Shown here piece by piece: positions 11,688 to 22,467 of a stretch of 64,000 bases of DNA. This stretch comes from Sorex araneus (Eukaryota; Chordata; Mammalia; Eulipotyphla; Soricidae). The notes beneath the pieces were generated by a model. It was not told the DNA's origin. It saw nothing but the letters and a program-made list of their open reading frames with translations, and ran no database searches. The stretch spans positions 222,322,223-222,386,222 of the forward strand of contig NC_073304.1 of the NCBI RefSeq assembly GCF_027595985.1, in the 5' to 3' direction. The first letter of the stretch is position 1. Each line of letters begins with the position of its first letter. Both the position numbers and the translations under genes were made by a program.

Positions 11688-12045
11688 GAAGGGTTTGCTA
11701 GTGGCCAGTTCAAAAGGAGTAGCCCCCAAAGGTCCACTGGCAACCCGCGTACTCCGCATGTTCCCCAGCCCGCATGTGGCATCATGGTGAACACAAGTGC
11801 GGGGCAAGACGCTAGCCCTGAGAATTAGTGCTCAGAGGAAGCACTTTGGACACGCTAAGGGCCGAGAGAGCTTCGTGAAGTCTATGAGGGAAAGTGACCG
11901 AGAGAAGAAGGAAGCCACGGAGACAGGGGCTCGGGCCTAAGTGCTCACCGCAGAGCAGTGCTTCATGAAGAAGGGATGGGAGGAGCCTTCAGGAGCCCAT
12001 CCCCTAGAAATTCATCACGGGATACAGGTAAAATGCACCAGAAGG

Positions 12046-12128
12046 CTCGGGGCTAGGGCTAAGGGGAAGAGCTGGCCTTGCAGGTGTGGGTCCCTGGGTT
12101 CGATCCCCAGGATTGCTTAAAGAAAAAA
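12046..12128 (+). repeat. tRNA-Ala-like SINE head, old
   Basis: Short copy with B box in CTGGGTTCGATCCCCAGGAT followed by AAAGAAAAAATA. Confidence 0.5.
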
Positions 12129-13754
12129 TATTTTACATTTTTTTATGGTTGGAAAATTCAGGTGTGCTGTTTCCTGACCTGTGTAGCCTGGGAGACTCCA
12201 GGGCCCTTGACAAGTCAGCTGGGGCCCAAGTCCCTGTCCTCTTTGACCCTGAGGTGACCTGGCTAGGTCCCCTGAGGATGGGGACCAAGGGAACCCCAGG
12301 GTCTGTGCCCTCTTTCCTTTGAGGACAAATTGGAGGCAGGAGCTGGTTGCAAGGCTACAACATCGACGATCCTGGGAGTTTCTCCCCTCACAGGGTCACT
12401 CCCCACCATACCCCCACCTGCGTCCCAGGGACAGAACCCTGTGTCTGTAACGGGGGGAGGTATGGGGAGCTGAGCCCACAGACCCAGGGCTGAAGCATCC
12501 CCACTAGCCAATAAGTTACTAAGCTGTTTGGCCAGCGAGCAGGGCTGATTAAAGGCTCCTGGGCCACCCTATAATGGGGGTATGAAACGTGAGGCTGGGG
12601 TGGGGCGTGATGGAGGGGGAAGGTTGCCAGACATGGGCAGGGGTCTCACCCCTGCAGAAGAAACGCTTCCATTCTGAGGAAAATGGGGAAATGAGGTTGT
12701 CCCCCACATCTGGGCCTGCCTCACCTCTACCTTAAGCTTCCACACTGTTTTCCTTCCTGTGTCCTTGACCCCACACTCCCCAAGGTAGGAGAGCATCTCC
12801 TCTGGGCCCCCAGTGGCTCACAGCAACCCCCCCTCCCCTTCCTGGATACTCCCTGCCTCCTTTGTTTCATTTTCTTGGGCTTGGGGCCTCTCCTGGCAAG
12901 TTGCTTGGGGGCTGGATTGAAGGGCCAGGGGTCTCCCCACATCAACATGTTTCCAGCCCTTTGAGCCATCTCCTGGGTTCCTTGCTCCCTGTGGTCTGCT
13001 GACTTCTCACCTGAACCCCAAGAATCTAGTTCCCCTGGCGCCCCCAGGACGAGCCCCAGGCATCCCTTTATTTCTGCTCTCTCCAGACTGCACCCAGAGT
13101 TCCCGCTTGGCATCCTCCGTGCACTCAGGGCTGTGTCTCAGCAGACTGGGTCACCCCAAGCCCACGGCCCCTCTTCTCCTGTGGGCTGGGCCTCCAGCGT
13201 GGCCGTGTCCCCTGTTCTCTTCCACGTCCCTGCTCAGCGGAGAGCCCTGGCCCCTCTTGGGAAGTAAGTGTGGGGACCTCGGGGCCCAGTGGGCTGATAA
13301 GGAACCATTTCCGGAGAGTGCAGGTGGTTGAACCCATAAAAAGCTATTGAAGGAGCCCTCAGGAGCACTCTGAAAATCACCATCTGTCCTGGCAGGGGGA
13401 GGGGGCGGCCCTGAGCAGGCCTGGACAAGGGGCCCCTCTGCCGAGGGGGTTCTGTCCCAGGAGGTCCAGCCAGGCCGTGCCCCCTCTTCTCATGGGGTCC
13501 TGGGGCCCATCCCATCCCGGGGGGGGCCCCACCTGGACTACCACACTCCTTGTGCCTGGCCCTGAATTGTAGGGTTCCCCCCAGGACCAAGAGCGCCTCC
13601 TTCTGAGGCTGCCTCCCTGTCCCTCCCTCCTTTGGACCCTGAGGTTCTTGGCTCGTGAAATGGGGAGGAAGGAAGCAGCCACCATGGGTCGCATCGCCCA
13701 GTACCCAGCAGGTGCTTAATAAATCGTCTCCCTCGTTCCTGCAAAAGTGCAGAC
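12129..13754. other. Spacer, no gene seen
   Basis: GC-rich unique sequence. A MIR-like end, CAGGTGCTTAATAAATCGTC, is present at about 13709-13728. No conserved exon was recognised on either strand. Confidence 0.4.
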
Positions 13755-13918
13755 AGGGCTGGAACAATCGTACAGCGGGTGGGACGTGTGTCTTTCATGT
13801 GACTGACCTGGGTTCAATCCCAGGCATCCAACATGGTTCCCCCTTGTACCTTCAGGAGGACTCCCGAGTGCAGAGCCAGGAGTCACCCCTGAGCATTGCA
13901 GGCATGACCCCAAAAGGC
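13755..13918 (+). repeat. SINE family 1, diverged
   Basis: Head GGGCTGGAACAATCGTACAG and body with CAGGAGTCACCCCTGAGCAT are recognisable. The tail is reduced to CCCCAAAAGG. Confidence 0.8.
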
Positions 13919-14230
13919 CAAGGACGAGAGTCCTGGCTGGCCCCGACCCACACGATGGTTGAGGCTAGGGAAGCCAAGCTGCACCTAGAGTCTGCCCCAG
14001 GACCCTGGAGGCAAAGCTCCCTCCACTGTCTCGGAACAGCTGGGGAGGGGTGGGCTGGGCACCCTCTCAGAGGGCCCCCACCCTGAGTTGGCCACTGCCC
14101 CTCAGCTCCTGGGAGATGGAGACACCGCACATCGTCTGGGTATAAACTCAACGATCTGGCGGGGGCGTGGAGGGAAGCAGGAGGAAGGGCCCCATTACGC
14201 CTCTCCCCGGCCCCTCCCTGCCCGGAGGGA

Positions 14231-14236
14231 TATAAA
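14231..14236 (+). promoter_or_regulatory. PYY: PYY TATA box
   Basis: TATAAA inside GGGATATAAACCCC, about 25-30 bases upstream of the inferred start of exon 1. A second TATAAA, within GGTATAAACTC at about 14140-14150, lies further upstream and has no exon placed after it. Confidence 0.8.
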
Positions 14237-14259
14237 CCCCACTGCAGGGCGCCCAGCAG

Positions 14260-14337
14260 AGGACCCGTGGCAGCCCTTGGGACTCCTCTGACCCTCCGCC
14301 TCGCCTCCTGCTAGGCTCCACTTCCAGAACTGTCGCT
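14260..14337 (+). other. PYY: PYY non-coding exon 1
   Basis: The 5' end is inferred from TATA spacing and could be off by several bases. The 3' end is the donor CTGTCGCT/GTGAGC. It contains no ATG in frame with the precursor, because translation starts at the first base of exon 2. Confidence 0.65.
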
Positions 14338-14554
14338 GTGAGCGCCCCGACCCTGGAATGGCCCAGAACCGGGACCCTGGGCTACTTTGTGGGAAACTGA
14401 GGCTGGGATGGTGGACACTGGGTCTGCCGGGTTACCAGCAGTGTGGGAAGGAGAGTGGTGTGGGCGCCTCTTTCCCCTCCACCCATCTAACCGGCAGTGT
14501 GTGTGGGAGGGAGGTGGGGCAGGGCCTGTGGCCACCCCAACCCTCGCCCCCGAC

Positions 14555-14600
14555 GGATGAGGAAACTGAGGCCAGAGGCGGTGCAGAGCCCGAGAGCATG
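14555..14600 (-). repeat. MIR fragment in PYY intron 1
   Basis: Contains GATGAGGAAACTGAGGCCAG, the reverse complement of the MIR core. Confidence 0.5.
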
Positions 14601-14754
14601 GAGCGAGCTGGTGGCGGCGCCAGGCTCTGGTGCCAGCCGCGACGGGCTGCCGCAGCGTGGGCCCCACGGCAGTCGCAGCCGCCTCCCGTCGGGGGCACAG
14701 CTTGGGGGTGGGGGCGAGGCTCGGGAAACTCAAGCTTCACGGCCCCCTCCCCAG

Positions 14755-15485
14755 ATGGTGACGGCGCGCAGGCCCTGGCCCGCCACGGCCATGATGCTCC
14801 TGGCCTTGCTCGCTTGCCTGGGGGCTCTGGTCGACGCCTACCCGGCCAAACCCGAGGCCCCGGGGGAGGATGCCTCGCCGGAGGAGCTCAGCCGCTACTA
14901 CGCCTCCTTGCGTCACTACCTCAACCTGGTCACCCGGCAGCGGTGAGCGCGGGCGCGGGCCGGGGGCGGCGCCAGAGCAAGTCTATGGGCGGGGCCACGA
15001 GGATGGGCGGGGCCACGAGGATGGGCGGGGCTACTCCAGGGTATGGGCGGGACCAGACCGGGGATGTGGGAGGGACCCCGGGATGGGCGGGGTCAGAACA
15101 GGCGGATGGGCGGGGGCAAATCAATCATCTGGGCGGGATCAGAAGGGTGGGTGTGTCTCCGGGGCTCTGCCCCAACCACCTAGCACACTTGGGCGTGTGT
15201 CCCCTTTGACACATATATGTTTTCTAGGTATGGGAAACGTGACAGCCCCGAAGCAGTTCTGTCCAAACTGCTCTTCTCGGACGGCGAGGACCCCATCAAG
15301 TCGCGGTAAAGGCATCCCCTCAGTTCATGCCTGTCCCCTGCAGCTTGACCTTCCCCTGCCTCGCTCAGAGCCCCTCCCCCTGGCACCCAGCGGACACCTG
15401 ATACTTTTCCCCCCAGCCCTCTTACCCGGATTCTCCTGACGCCTGTTCTTTGTCTTGCAGACTAGGAGGCCCCTCCATGTGGTGA
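14755..15485 (+). CDS. PYY: Peptide YY precursor, complete
   Basis: Precursor of peptide YY, an amidated gut hormone secreted by enteroendocrine L cells. In the known family it acts on Y-type G-protein-coupled receptors to slow gut motility and reduce appetite. Coding exons are 14755-14942, 15228-15305 and 15461-15485, giving 96 residues (human 97). Residues 1-28 are a signal peptide ending VDA. Residues 29-64 are the 36-residue hormone, starting [10 protein letters not shown] and ending TRQRY. GKR at 65-67 is the amidation and dibasic cleavage site; a 29-residue C-peptide ends GGPSMW. Pro2 of the hormone, needed for dipeptidyl-peptidase trimming to PYY3-36, is present. The ATG is the first base of its exon, directly after CCCCAG. 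Splice sites are all GT-AG. The one-residue shortening is in the C-peptide. PYY rather than NPY follows from the signal peptide, hormone sequence and PPY neighbour. Confidence 0.96.
14983..15142. repeat. GC-box minisatellite in PYY intron 2
   Basis: Irregular tandem array in which GATGGGCGGGG recurs every 18-30 bases. Two adjacent units (ATGGGCGGGGCCACGAGG) are perfect. Each unit holds an Sp1-type GC box. Confidence 0.85.
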
Positions 15486-15680
15486 CGTGCCCCGGGACCA
15501 CCAGGGAGATATGCCCACTCCGCCCTCCCTCCCCTCCCCCCGCCCCTGTCCGCTCCCCAGACCCTGATCCCTCTCCTGGCCCACCAGAGCTGGGGAGGGT
15601 TGGAGGTGTGGTCCTTACCCCATTTCTTCATGCCCCAGCCCTGCACGGGACGGCTGTGTTCCAGCCTCCCCTTATGCCCG

Positions 15681-15686
15681 AATAAA
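15681..15686 (+). terminator. PYY: PYY polyadenylation signal
   Basis: AATAAA about 196 bases after the stop codon, followed by a TGTGTGAGC stretch consistent with a downstream GU-rich element. Confidence 0.85.
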
Positions 15687-15705
15687 GAGCAGATTTCACT
15701 GGAAC

Positions 15706-17242
15706 TGTGTGAGCATCGCTGTCTCTTTCCCCTTCTTAATGCGCCTGGTCCAGGAGTGGGTGGAGGCAGGGAAGGGAAAGAAGACTTAAAGCACCTACTT
15801 ATCGGGATTTGATCTTGGGAGTGACCCAACCCTTAGGAGAACTGCTCTCCGGTCCCTTGTGGGTTGGGTCACTCCCAAGGTCACTTGAGAGTCATAGGGA
15901 CCTGAAAGTGTAGTGGGAGAGGGAGGGCGGATGGTGAGCAAGAGGCAAGCTTCTGAGAAGCCTCCAGAAGAGCCCTGGGAGGTCCCAGAAGTAGGGGAGG
16001 AGGCAGTGGACAGCCAAGGAGGGTCGATGGGGACAGAGGGGGTCCAGCCAAAGATGGTGGTGGGCACTGGCTTCACCCAGCCTCCACCCCGACTCCACTC
16101 GTCCCAGTGCGGGGAGGGCCAGTTGAAGTTGGGGTCCAGGGAGGGAGGAGGAAAAGGGTCATTTCTAACAGCCTGTCCCTGGGAGGAGCTGTCGCCAGCT
16201 TCCCTGAGCTCACAGGCTGTGCAGCCCATCAAGGTGCCTCCCTGGTGACAAGGGCATGGGACAGCCAGGTCCTCTTCCCGACCCCCACCTTTCTCTGACT
16301 ACACTGAAGCCTGAAGGCACTGTGGGTCTGGAGCCAACAGAATCCTGCCCCATCTATACCCTGACCACAAGGCAGCTGGAGTCTGCTGTTTCATCTGCCA
16401 CACACCCTCCTTTACCAGAGCCCTTCCTCCAGGAAGCCTGCCTAGATTGTATCTGCTCTGCACTCTGCTTGCTCTCTCTGCTCCGTGCACATCTCCTTGT
16501 CCTGTTTCTCTTCCAGGTCTGGGGACTGTCCAAAGGGTCTTTGTCTCCTCCCTTCACAGCCTTCTCTATCTGTGGGGGGGTCTCGAGTCTCTCATTCAGT
16601 GGGACTGAGTCCTGGCTGGGAAGCTGGGGATAGGGGATGAAAGAGGGTGAGGCCAAAGCCCGAGATCCCAGGAGAGGGGGAGGAGGGTCTCTGCGTGGGG
16701 GGGGGGCGCCCCAGTTCCTGTGCACACAGCAGGACCAGGCTCATTGTCTCATACTTGACCCGGCTGCTTTTCAGCCACTGTGGGTGGGGTTGGGAGTCCC
16801 ACAGGACTGCTCGGAGACTTATGATTCTGGGAGGAGAGCACTGAGAGCCGGGGAGTGCAGGCCCCCCGTGGAACAAGCTGCCTGGACGTGGCATAAGACT
16901 GACTCTATCCTGCCCTCTGCCCTGCATCTTCCCTGAAGTAGGGTTGCGGTAGGCAGGAGAGCAGGTCCAGGGGCTGGTGGCAGCTTCATGGACTCCGGAG
17001 CATTCGGCCTGGTCTCTCTGGCTGCCGGCAGAGCCCTTTCCCTCTCTTCAGTCAGGAAATGATCACCTCTCCCTGGAGGCCTTTCCTGATTTCTCCGGGT
17101 AGAGTTCGTTTCTCTGGTTTGATCTGAAGCCCACTCCCAGCCCATTTGGCCCTGCCTCTTCCCCTTCAATTCCAGGGAGGGGGACTGTGCACACAATAGC
17201 TGCCAGACCTTCAGTTCATCCTAATCCAGAGGAGTCAGAGAG

Positions 17243-17245
<3 letters not shown>
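15706..17245. other. Spacer between PYY and PPY, no gene seen
   Basis: Unique GC-rich DNA. Phrases such as CCTTCCTCCAGGAAGCCTGC near 16423 resemble old L2 pieces. No exon with conserved coding was recognised. Confidence 0.4.

Positions 17246-17278
<33 letters not shown>
17246..17278. repeat. (GT)n microsatellite
   Basis: About 16 GT units, uninterrupted. Confidence 0.95.
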
Positions 17279-17279
<1 letters not shown>

Positions 17280-17433
17280 TGTGCCCGCATATGCACTCTG
17301 GGGTCTGGGGTGCTGTGATGGGAGAGACCCCTGGTGTGCACTGACAACCATGCTCAGCTTGGCATGTCTGCTTGGTGCGCTGGATCGCAGTGAGCACCTC
17401 TGGGCAGGCCTCAGGAACAAAGGTCGGGATTTG

Positions 17434-17600
17434 GGTTCTGGGAGGTAGCTCAAAGGGCAGGGGCACATTCTTTTCTTGCCGGAGTCCCGTGTCTGATCCT
17501 GGGCACCACATGGTCCTGCATACACTGGTCCCTGAGCACCGAGCCCAGAGCAGCCCCTGGGTACTGGTATTTTGGGTGTGGCATCCCAAAATCCAACCAA
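17434..17600 (+). repeat. SINE family 1, old
   Basis: Weak but ordered match: GGTTCTGGGAGGTAGCTCAA, then CACCACATGGTCC, then GAGCACCGAGCCCAGAGCAG. No A tail remains. Confidence 0.55.
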
Positions 17601-17639
17601 GAGAACAAACACAAAATTCAAGATGGAGATCTGGGTCCC

Positions 17640-17740
17640 ATCTCAGCTCTTAAATGACAGTATGACTTTGCCCGGGTCATTTCGTTTCACTGCATTTATT
17701 TCTTGCTTGTCAAATAGGATACTGACATCTTAAACATTTG
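17640..17740 (+). repeat. MIR fragment
   Basis: Contains TATGACTTTGCCCGGGTCAT followed by CAAATAGGATACTGACATC, matching the order of the MIR core. Confidence 0.5.
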
Positions 17741-17746
17741 CAGCGG

Positions 17747-18109
17747 GGGCCTGAGAGATCAGACGGTGGGTAATGACCTTATCTGCAGCTGGCCCAGGTT
17801 TGTTTTTTTTTTTTTTTTTTGCTTTTTGGGTCACACCCGGCAATGCACAGGGGTCACTCCTGGCTCTGCACTCAGAAATTAGCCCTGGTGGTGCTCAGGG
17901 GACCATATGGGATGCTGGGAATCGAACCCAGGTTGGCCACGTGCAAGGCAAACGCCCTACCCACTGTGCTATCACTCCAACCCCCTGGCCCAGGTTTTAT
18001 CCCCAGCACACATATTCTCCCAAACCTTGCTCGGAATGATTCCTGAGCACCGAGGCAGGAGTAAGCCCTGAACACTGATGGATGTGACCCCCAAAACAAA
18101 ACCGACAAC
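17747..18109 (+). repeat. SINE family 1, old, split by a younger copy
   Basis: The head (GGGGCCTGAGAGATCAGACG) lies left of the inserted element. The body (ATTCCTGAGCACCGAGGCAG) and A-rich tail lie right of it. Confidence 0.8.
17802..17984 (-). repeat. SINE family 1, nested and young
   Basis: Inserted within the older + strand copy. CTGGCCCAGGTTT is duplicated at 17789-17801 and 17985-17997. Confidence 0.95.
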
Positions 18110-18390
18110 AGCAACAAATAAAAATAGTAACAGTGGCATTTATTTAAGTCTCAGCATGATCATGTGGGTTACGGAAGGTCACACAGCCCATGGATGCAAA
18201 ATGGGGAGAGTGGGGGGGGGCACCCAGGAACCCCTCTTGATCCTGGACCCCTCACACTCAAGCCTCAGTACCACTGGGATTTATGAAACAACCAAAAGCA
18301 ATGGAGCAGAACCCCACTTTCCAATCCGTCCCTTGAAGTGTTCCACAGGGTTGTATAAGGAGCATTAATAATGCTTCTCTCTCTCTCTCT

Positions 18391-18564
18391 TTTTTTTTTT
18401 GCTTTTTGGATCACACCTGGCGATGCACAGGGGTTACTCCTGGCTCTGCACTCAGGAATTACTCCTGGTGGTGCTCAGGGGTCCATATGGGATGCTGGGG
18501 ATCGAACCTGGGTCGGCCGCATGCAAGACAAACGCCCTACCCGTTGTGCTATTGCTCCAGCCCC
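18391..18564 (-). repeat. SINE family 1
   Basis: Near consensus, with a CT-rich tract before its T run. Followed after 27 bases by another copy in the same orientation. Confidence 0.93.
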
Positions 18565-18591
18565 TGTGATGGTTCTCTTTTTCTGTTTTAG

Positions 18592-18761
18592 TTTTTTTTT
18601 TGTTTTTGGGGGCCACACTGGCAATGCTCAGGGTTACTCCTGGCTCTGCACTCAGGAATCACTCCTGGTGGTGCTCGGGGGACCATATGGGATGCTGGGG
18701 ATCGAACGCAGGTCAGCACATGCAAGGCAAGCACCTTCCCAGCTGTGCTATCACTCCAGTC
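18592..18761 (-). repeat. SINE family 1
   Basis: Near-complete copy. CCTGTGATG occurs just before and just after the element and may be its target duplication. Confidence 0.9.
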
Positions 18762-18977
18762 CCTGTGATGCTTATGACACCCCTCTTCTTTAACTCCACA
18801 TCTGGACCTCTCCTTCATACCCTTCAAAAATGGTACCCACCTCCTATGGTCCCTCCTTCACATGGTAGTCCCGCCATGGTTCTCTTCCTCCCATTCCTGC
18901 CCCCCTTCCCGTCCCCCTCCTCTGTGGTTTTAGTTTCCTGGTTCACTGTAGTCTGAAAAATCTTTTCTACAATAAGA

Positions 18978-19154
18978 CTTTTTTTTTTTTTTCGGGGAGG
19001 CGAACCCCGCAGTGCTCAGGGCTTACCCCTGGTTCTGTGCTCAGGAATCACTCCTCAAAGGCTTGGGAAACCACCCGGGATGCGGGGGAGATCAGACTAA
19101 GGTTGGCCTCGTGCAAGGCACACACCCTTCCAGCTGTGCTATCTCTTCCGGTGC
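18978..19154 (-). repeat. SINE family 1, old
   Basis: T run, then CGAACCCCGCAGTGCTCAGG and a worn head ending GCTGTGCTATCTCTTCC. Confidence 0.75.
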
Positions 19155-19190
19155 TTCCTACAACAAGATCTTTCAAGAAAGAGAGAGCCA

Positions 19191-19365
19191 GGGGCTGGAG
19201 AGATAGCACAGCGGGTAGGGCGTTTGCCTTGCACGCGGCCGACCCGGGTTCAAATCCCAGCATCCCATATGGTCCCCTGAGCACGGCCAGGGGTAATTCC
19301 TGAGTGCAGAGCCAGGAGTAACCCCTGTGCATCGCCAGGTGTGACCCAAAAAGAAAAAAAAAAAA
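19191..19365 (+). repeat. SINE family 1, young
   Basis: Near consensus. AAGAAAGAGAGAGCC occurs before and after it as a target duplication (the second copy partly merges with the A tail). Confidence 0.94.
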
Positions 19366-20039
19366 AAAGAAAGAGAGAGCCCATATTCCAACGGCATTTA
19401 CTAGCATTATATTCTAAAGGCTCCACACTGAGTCATTGTCACTATATCTTTCTGGGAAGGGGTCCTCCCCAGCGTTCCCAGGGGCCTCTATCGGTGATAT
19501 TCAGTCCTCAGAACTAAACCCACAGTGCTCAGGGGACTGCATGGTGCCAGGAATGGAGTCTAAATACCCCGCCCCCCTCCCCTACTTCTCTCCATATGCC
19601 TTACATTAAATGCTCCCTTGAAAAGAGGTTCATTGGTTTGGTTTGGGAAGATGAAGCTCAGGCAGCTGTCTCGGGTGCAGAGGGCAGGGGCCCTTGAAGC
19701 CCCATATGTGGGGGCCCTTCGCCCCCTTTACCCTTGACCTTGGGAATTTCTGTGGTGCTGTCTCATGATCATCACCTCACCCTAACACTGCCCAAAGGCC
19801 ACCCGCCCTGGCCCAGTGGTCCCCCTGGCCCACGGGGACAGGCCGGGGAGGAGGGACCCCATCAGTTCCCTTGCGTCCGTCTGGGCATGGCCATGTGGCT
19901 CAGAAAGTGCATCCGCTCCCTTCGCCCCCTCGGCGCCCAGAGCGTCCCGGCCAGAGCCCCGGGAGGAAGCTGCTGTTTGCAGAGAAGAAAAATGACAGCG
20001 ACGTTCCGTTGACATTTGCGGAGTACATGCTATTCCTTA

Positions 20040-20125
20040 GGCAGAGACAAGGCTGTTTACCTCCGTGACCAACCTATAAATGGCCTCGGCACTTGAGTCA
20101 GTGTCCCGGGAGCCACCATCTGTCT
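20040..20125 (+). promoter_or_regulatory. Possible enhancer or old promoter upstream of PPY
   Basis: Unique sequence holding TGTTTAC (FOXA-like), CCTATAAATGG (TATA-like) and TTGAGTCAG (AP-1/MAF-like) within 60 bases, about 2 kb upstream of PPY. No exon can be attached. The role is inferred only. Confidence 0.25.
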
Positions 20126-20383
20126 GTGTGCTGACGTGGGTAGGGGCCCCAGACCTGCCTCCCAGGCAGGAGGGACCCAGGTCCCTGGAGTGGGACTGAA
20201 GCCTGGCGCCCCCTGGTGGCAAACTTCAGCCTCGGCCTTTCTCACTCGGCCTCCCCCTCCCCATCTCCCCCTCTCTCCCCACCTCCCCCCTCTCTGCAAC
20301 CTCCAAGTCCGGCCACCACTAACATCCTCTTCCACCGGCCACAACTCACCCAACTCATTTTGCAAGACAGACCTCCATATGCA

Positions 20384-20547
20384 TTGGTTTTTGGGTCACA
20401 CTCAGTGGTGCTTAGGGCTTACTCCTGGCTCTGTGCTCAGGAATTACTCCTGGCAGGCTCTGAGGACCATATGGGATGCTGAGGATCAAACCCAGATCAG
20501 CCACATGCAAGGGCCAATTTATAGGCCTGCTGTACTATCGCTCGGGT
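20384..20547 (-). repeat. SINE family 1, diverged
   Basis: Body well preserved. The head has an insertion-like change (CAAGGGCCAATTTATAGGCC). Confidence 0.85.
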
Positions 20548-20649
20548 CCTACCTCCTCCATATTTGCTTGGAGTGGGGTGGCATTATCGTCCTTCTGGCT
20601 ACTAGAAATACCAATGGAGAGGAGTCAGGTAGAATGTGTCTGGTCCTTC

Positions 20650-20782
20650 TGCTTCGGGCAGGGTGGGCAATGTTGGGGTGCTCTTCCCAGCTCTGTACTC
20701 AAGGGTCAGTGTAGTGGCAGAAATTGAATCTGAACTTTCTGTGTGCAAAGCATCACTTCGCCCTAGAACTATTTCTCCAACC
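20650..20782 (-). repeat. SINE family 1, old
   Basis: Weak match in order: CTCTTCCCAGCTCTGTACTC, a degraded centre, and head end CTATTTCTCCAACCC. Confidence 0.5.
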
Positions 20783-20799
20783 CTAAGCCTTCCTTTGCC

Positions 20800-20890
20800 T
20801 GCATTATCTTGAAAATTGAAGCCTGAGAAGCTAAAGGCATTGTCCTGGGCTCACACAGCCAGCCAGTGGCTGTACTGGAACTCGAGGTCC
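20800..20890 (-). repeat. MIR fragment
   Basis: GGCTCACACAGCCAGCCAGT and TGGAACTCGAGGTCC follow the MIR reverse-complement order. Confidence 0.55.
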
Positions 20891-20933
20891 CCATGTCAGC
20901 TTCCCATTTCTTTTTCTTTTGTTATCTTTTTCC

Positions 20934-21098
20934 CTTTTTTCTTTTTGGGTCACACCCGGCGATGCTCAGGGGTTACTCCTGGCTCTTCACTCAGGAATTA
21001 TTGCTGGCAGTGCTCAGGAGACTATATGGGATGCCAGGGATTAAACCCATGTCAGCCTCATGCAAGCCAAACACCTTACCCACTATACTATCACTCCA
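20934..21098 (-). repeat. SINE family 1
   Basis: Complete but with scattered changes, for example ATTATTGCTGGCAGTGCTC. The head ends CTATACTATCACTCC. Confidence 0.88.
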
Positions 21099-21124
21099 TG
21101 TCAATTTCTGAGGGCATCCCCACA

Positions 21125-21144
21125 GCACACACACACACACACAC
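21125..21144. repeat. Short (CA)n tract
   Basis: About nine CA units, uninterrupted. Confidence 0.9.
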
Positions 21145-21449
21145 CCCTTTCCACCATGCATTTGGTGTCCTGATCTGTTTCTGCAGACTCAGGGCAACTT
21201 TGCTCTCGGGCATCAATGCACATTCCTTTAGCCCAATTACTGCTTTTGCACCAGCACTGGGGGTGAGGGGGCACGGGAGATGATGCAGAAGCCCCTGGCC
21301 AGGACGAGGACCAGCGGGGATCCTGACCATTAGCTCAGCCTGAGAGATGAAGGCGTCCTGATCTCTGTCTGAGCTTCCGGTTTCTCAGCAGAGGTTCTGG
21401 AAACACACTGAGGGTGCCCCTCGGGGACAGCCTGGGTCTCGCATCCAAC

Positions 21450-21545
21450 AGTCTCACCGCTGGCTCCTGCCGCCGACTGGCGATGTGTGACAGGTTCTCA
21501 ATATCTCCAAGCCTCAGTTCCAAGCCTATAAAATGGGTTGCTCTG
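21450..21545 (+). repeat. MIR fragment
   Basis: Contains CCTCAGTTCCAAGCCTATAA followed by AATGGGTTG in the MIR order. Confidence 0.45.
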
Positions 21546-22070
21546 GGGTCTTGGGGAGGCACCTGGGATGGAAGATTCTGGAAAATGTGAGTCTTTCCCG
21601 AGATGCTTTCTTTGACCTCTGCCCTGGGAAGGGGCTTCGGGGAAACCTTTACTAGAAATGGGCTCAGCTGCTCCCCAGAGCCCCGAGTTTGTTCTCATTG
21701 TGCACCCCGGTCCCAACAAGGGGCTTCCCTGCTTTCCCGAGGCCTCGACCCTCTTCCCCTTCTCTCCTTAGAGCGTACTGGAAAGAGCATCCTGATTCTC
21801 CTATAATCTGGGTGAACTCCAGGAGGTCTGCGACCAGAGTGCCGCAAAAGCGGGGGGTGGGGGGAGTGAGTCAGGGATGGGACCCCCTGGAGACATTGAC
21901 GTGGTTCACTCTTATCCCTTAGGCCACCAGCACCCACATGAATGCCCTGGCCCCCTCCTGTCCCTGGCCCCCAGCGGTGGCACTGCGGGTACCAGGGAGA
22001 CGGCAGGGGAGGGGGAGGACTGGGGAGTGAGTGCAGCTGGCCCGAGGCAGGACTCCGGGGGGCTGAGGAC

Positions 22071-22076
22071 TATAAA
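22071..22076 (+). promoter_or_regulatory. PPY: PPY TATA box
   Basis: TATAAA in GGACTATAAAGGG. The first exon is placed about 30 bases downstream. The surrounding 200 bases are unique and GC-rich. Confidence 0.85.
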
Positions 22077-22100
22077 GGGATGCAGCTGAGGACAGGGGGA

Positions 22101-22162
22101 CCAATCCAGCCTTCAGCAGGAGCCCACTTGGTCCAGTGCCGCCCGCTCACTCAGGACTCAGG
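22101..22162 (+). other. PPY: PPY non-coding exon 1
   Basis: The 5' end is estimated from TATA spacing. The 3' end is the strong donor CTCAGG/GTAAGT. It contains only untranslated leader. Confidence 0.7.
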
Positions 22163-22288
22163 GTAAGTGGCTCAGCATGCCCCAGACCCAGGGAGGAACC
22201 GTGGGGCTTGGGGCTGAGATGGGGGTGATGATTCGTGGGGACCTGACTGGCCTGAGTCCTGCGTGGTCCTGGCTCAAGATCTGGATGA

Positions 22289-22467
22289 GGGCCCAGAGCA
22301 ATAGTCCAGTGGGGAGGGCATTTGCCTTGCATGCAACCGACCTGGGTTCGATACCCCAAAGCCCATATGGTCCCTCAAGCATCGCCAGGAGTAATTCCTG
22401 AGTTCAGAGCCAGGACTGATCCCTGAGCATGGCTAGGTGTGACTTTCCCCCCTGCAAAAAAAAATCC
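22289..22467 (+). repeat. SINE family 1 in PPY intron 1
   Basis: Head GCCCAGAGCAATAGTCCAGT, full body, tail CCCCCCTGCAAAAAAAAA. It sits in the leader intron in the sense direction. Confidence 0.88.

Noticed and set aside
14358-15209. Long + strand frame across PYY exon 2
   Set aside because: It is out of frame with the hormone, ignores the splice sites and includes the GC-box repeat translated as a Gly/Thr/Arg repeat.
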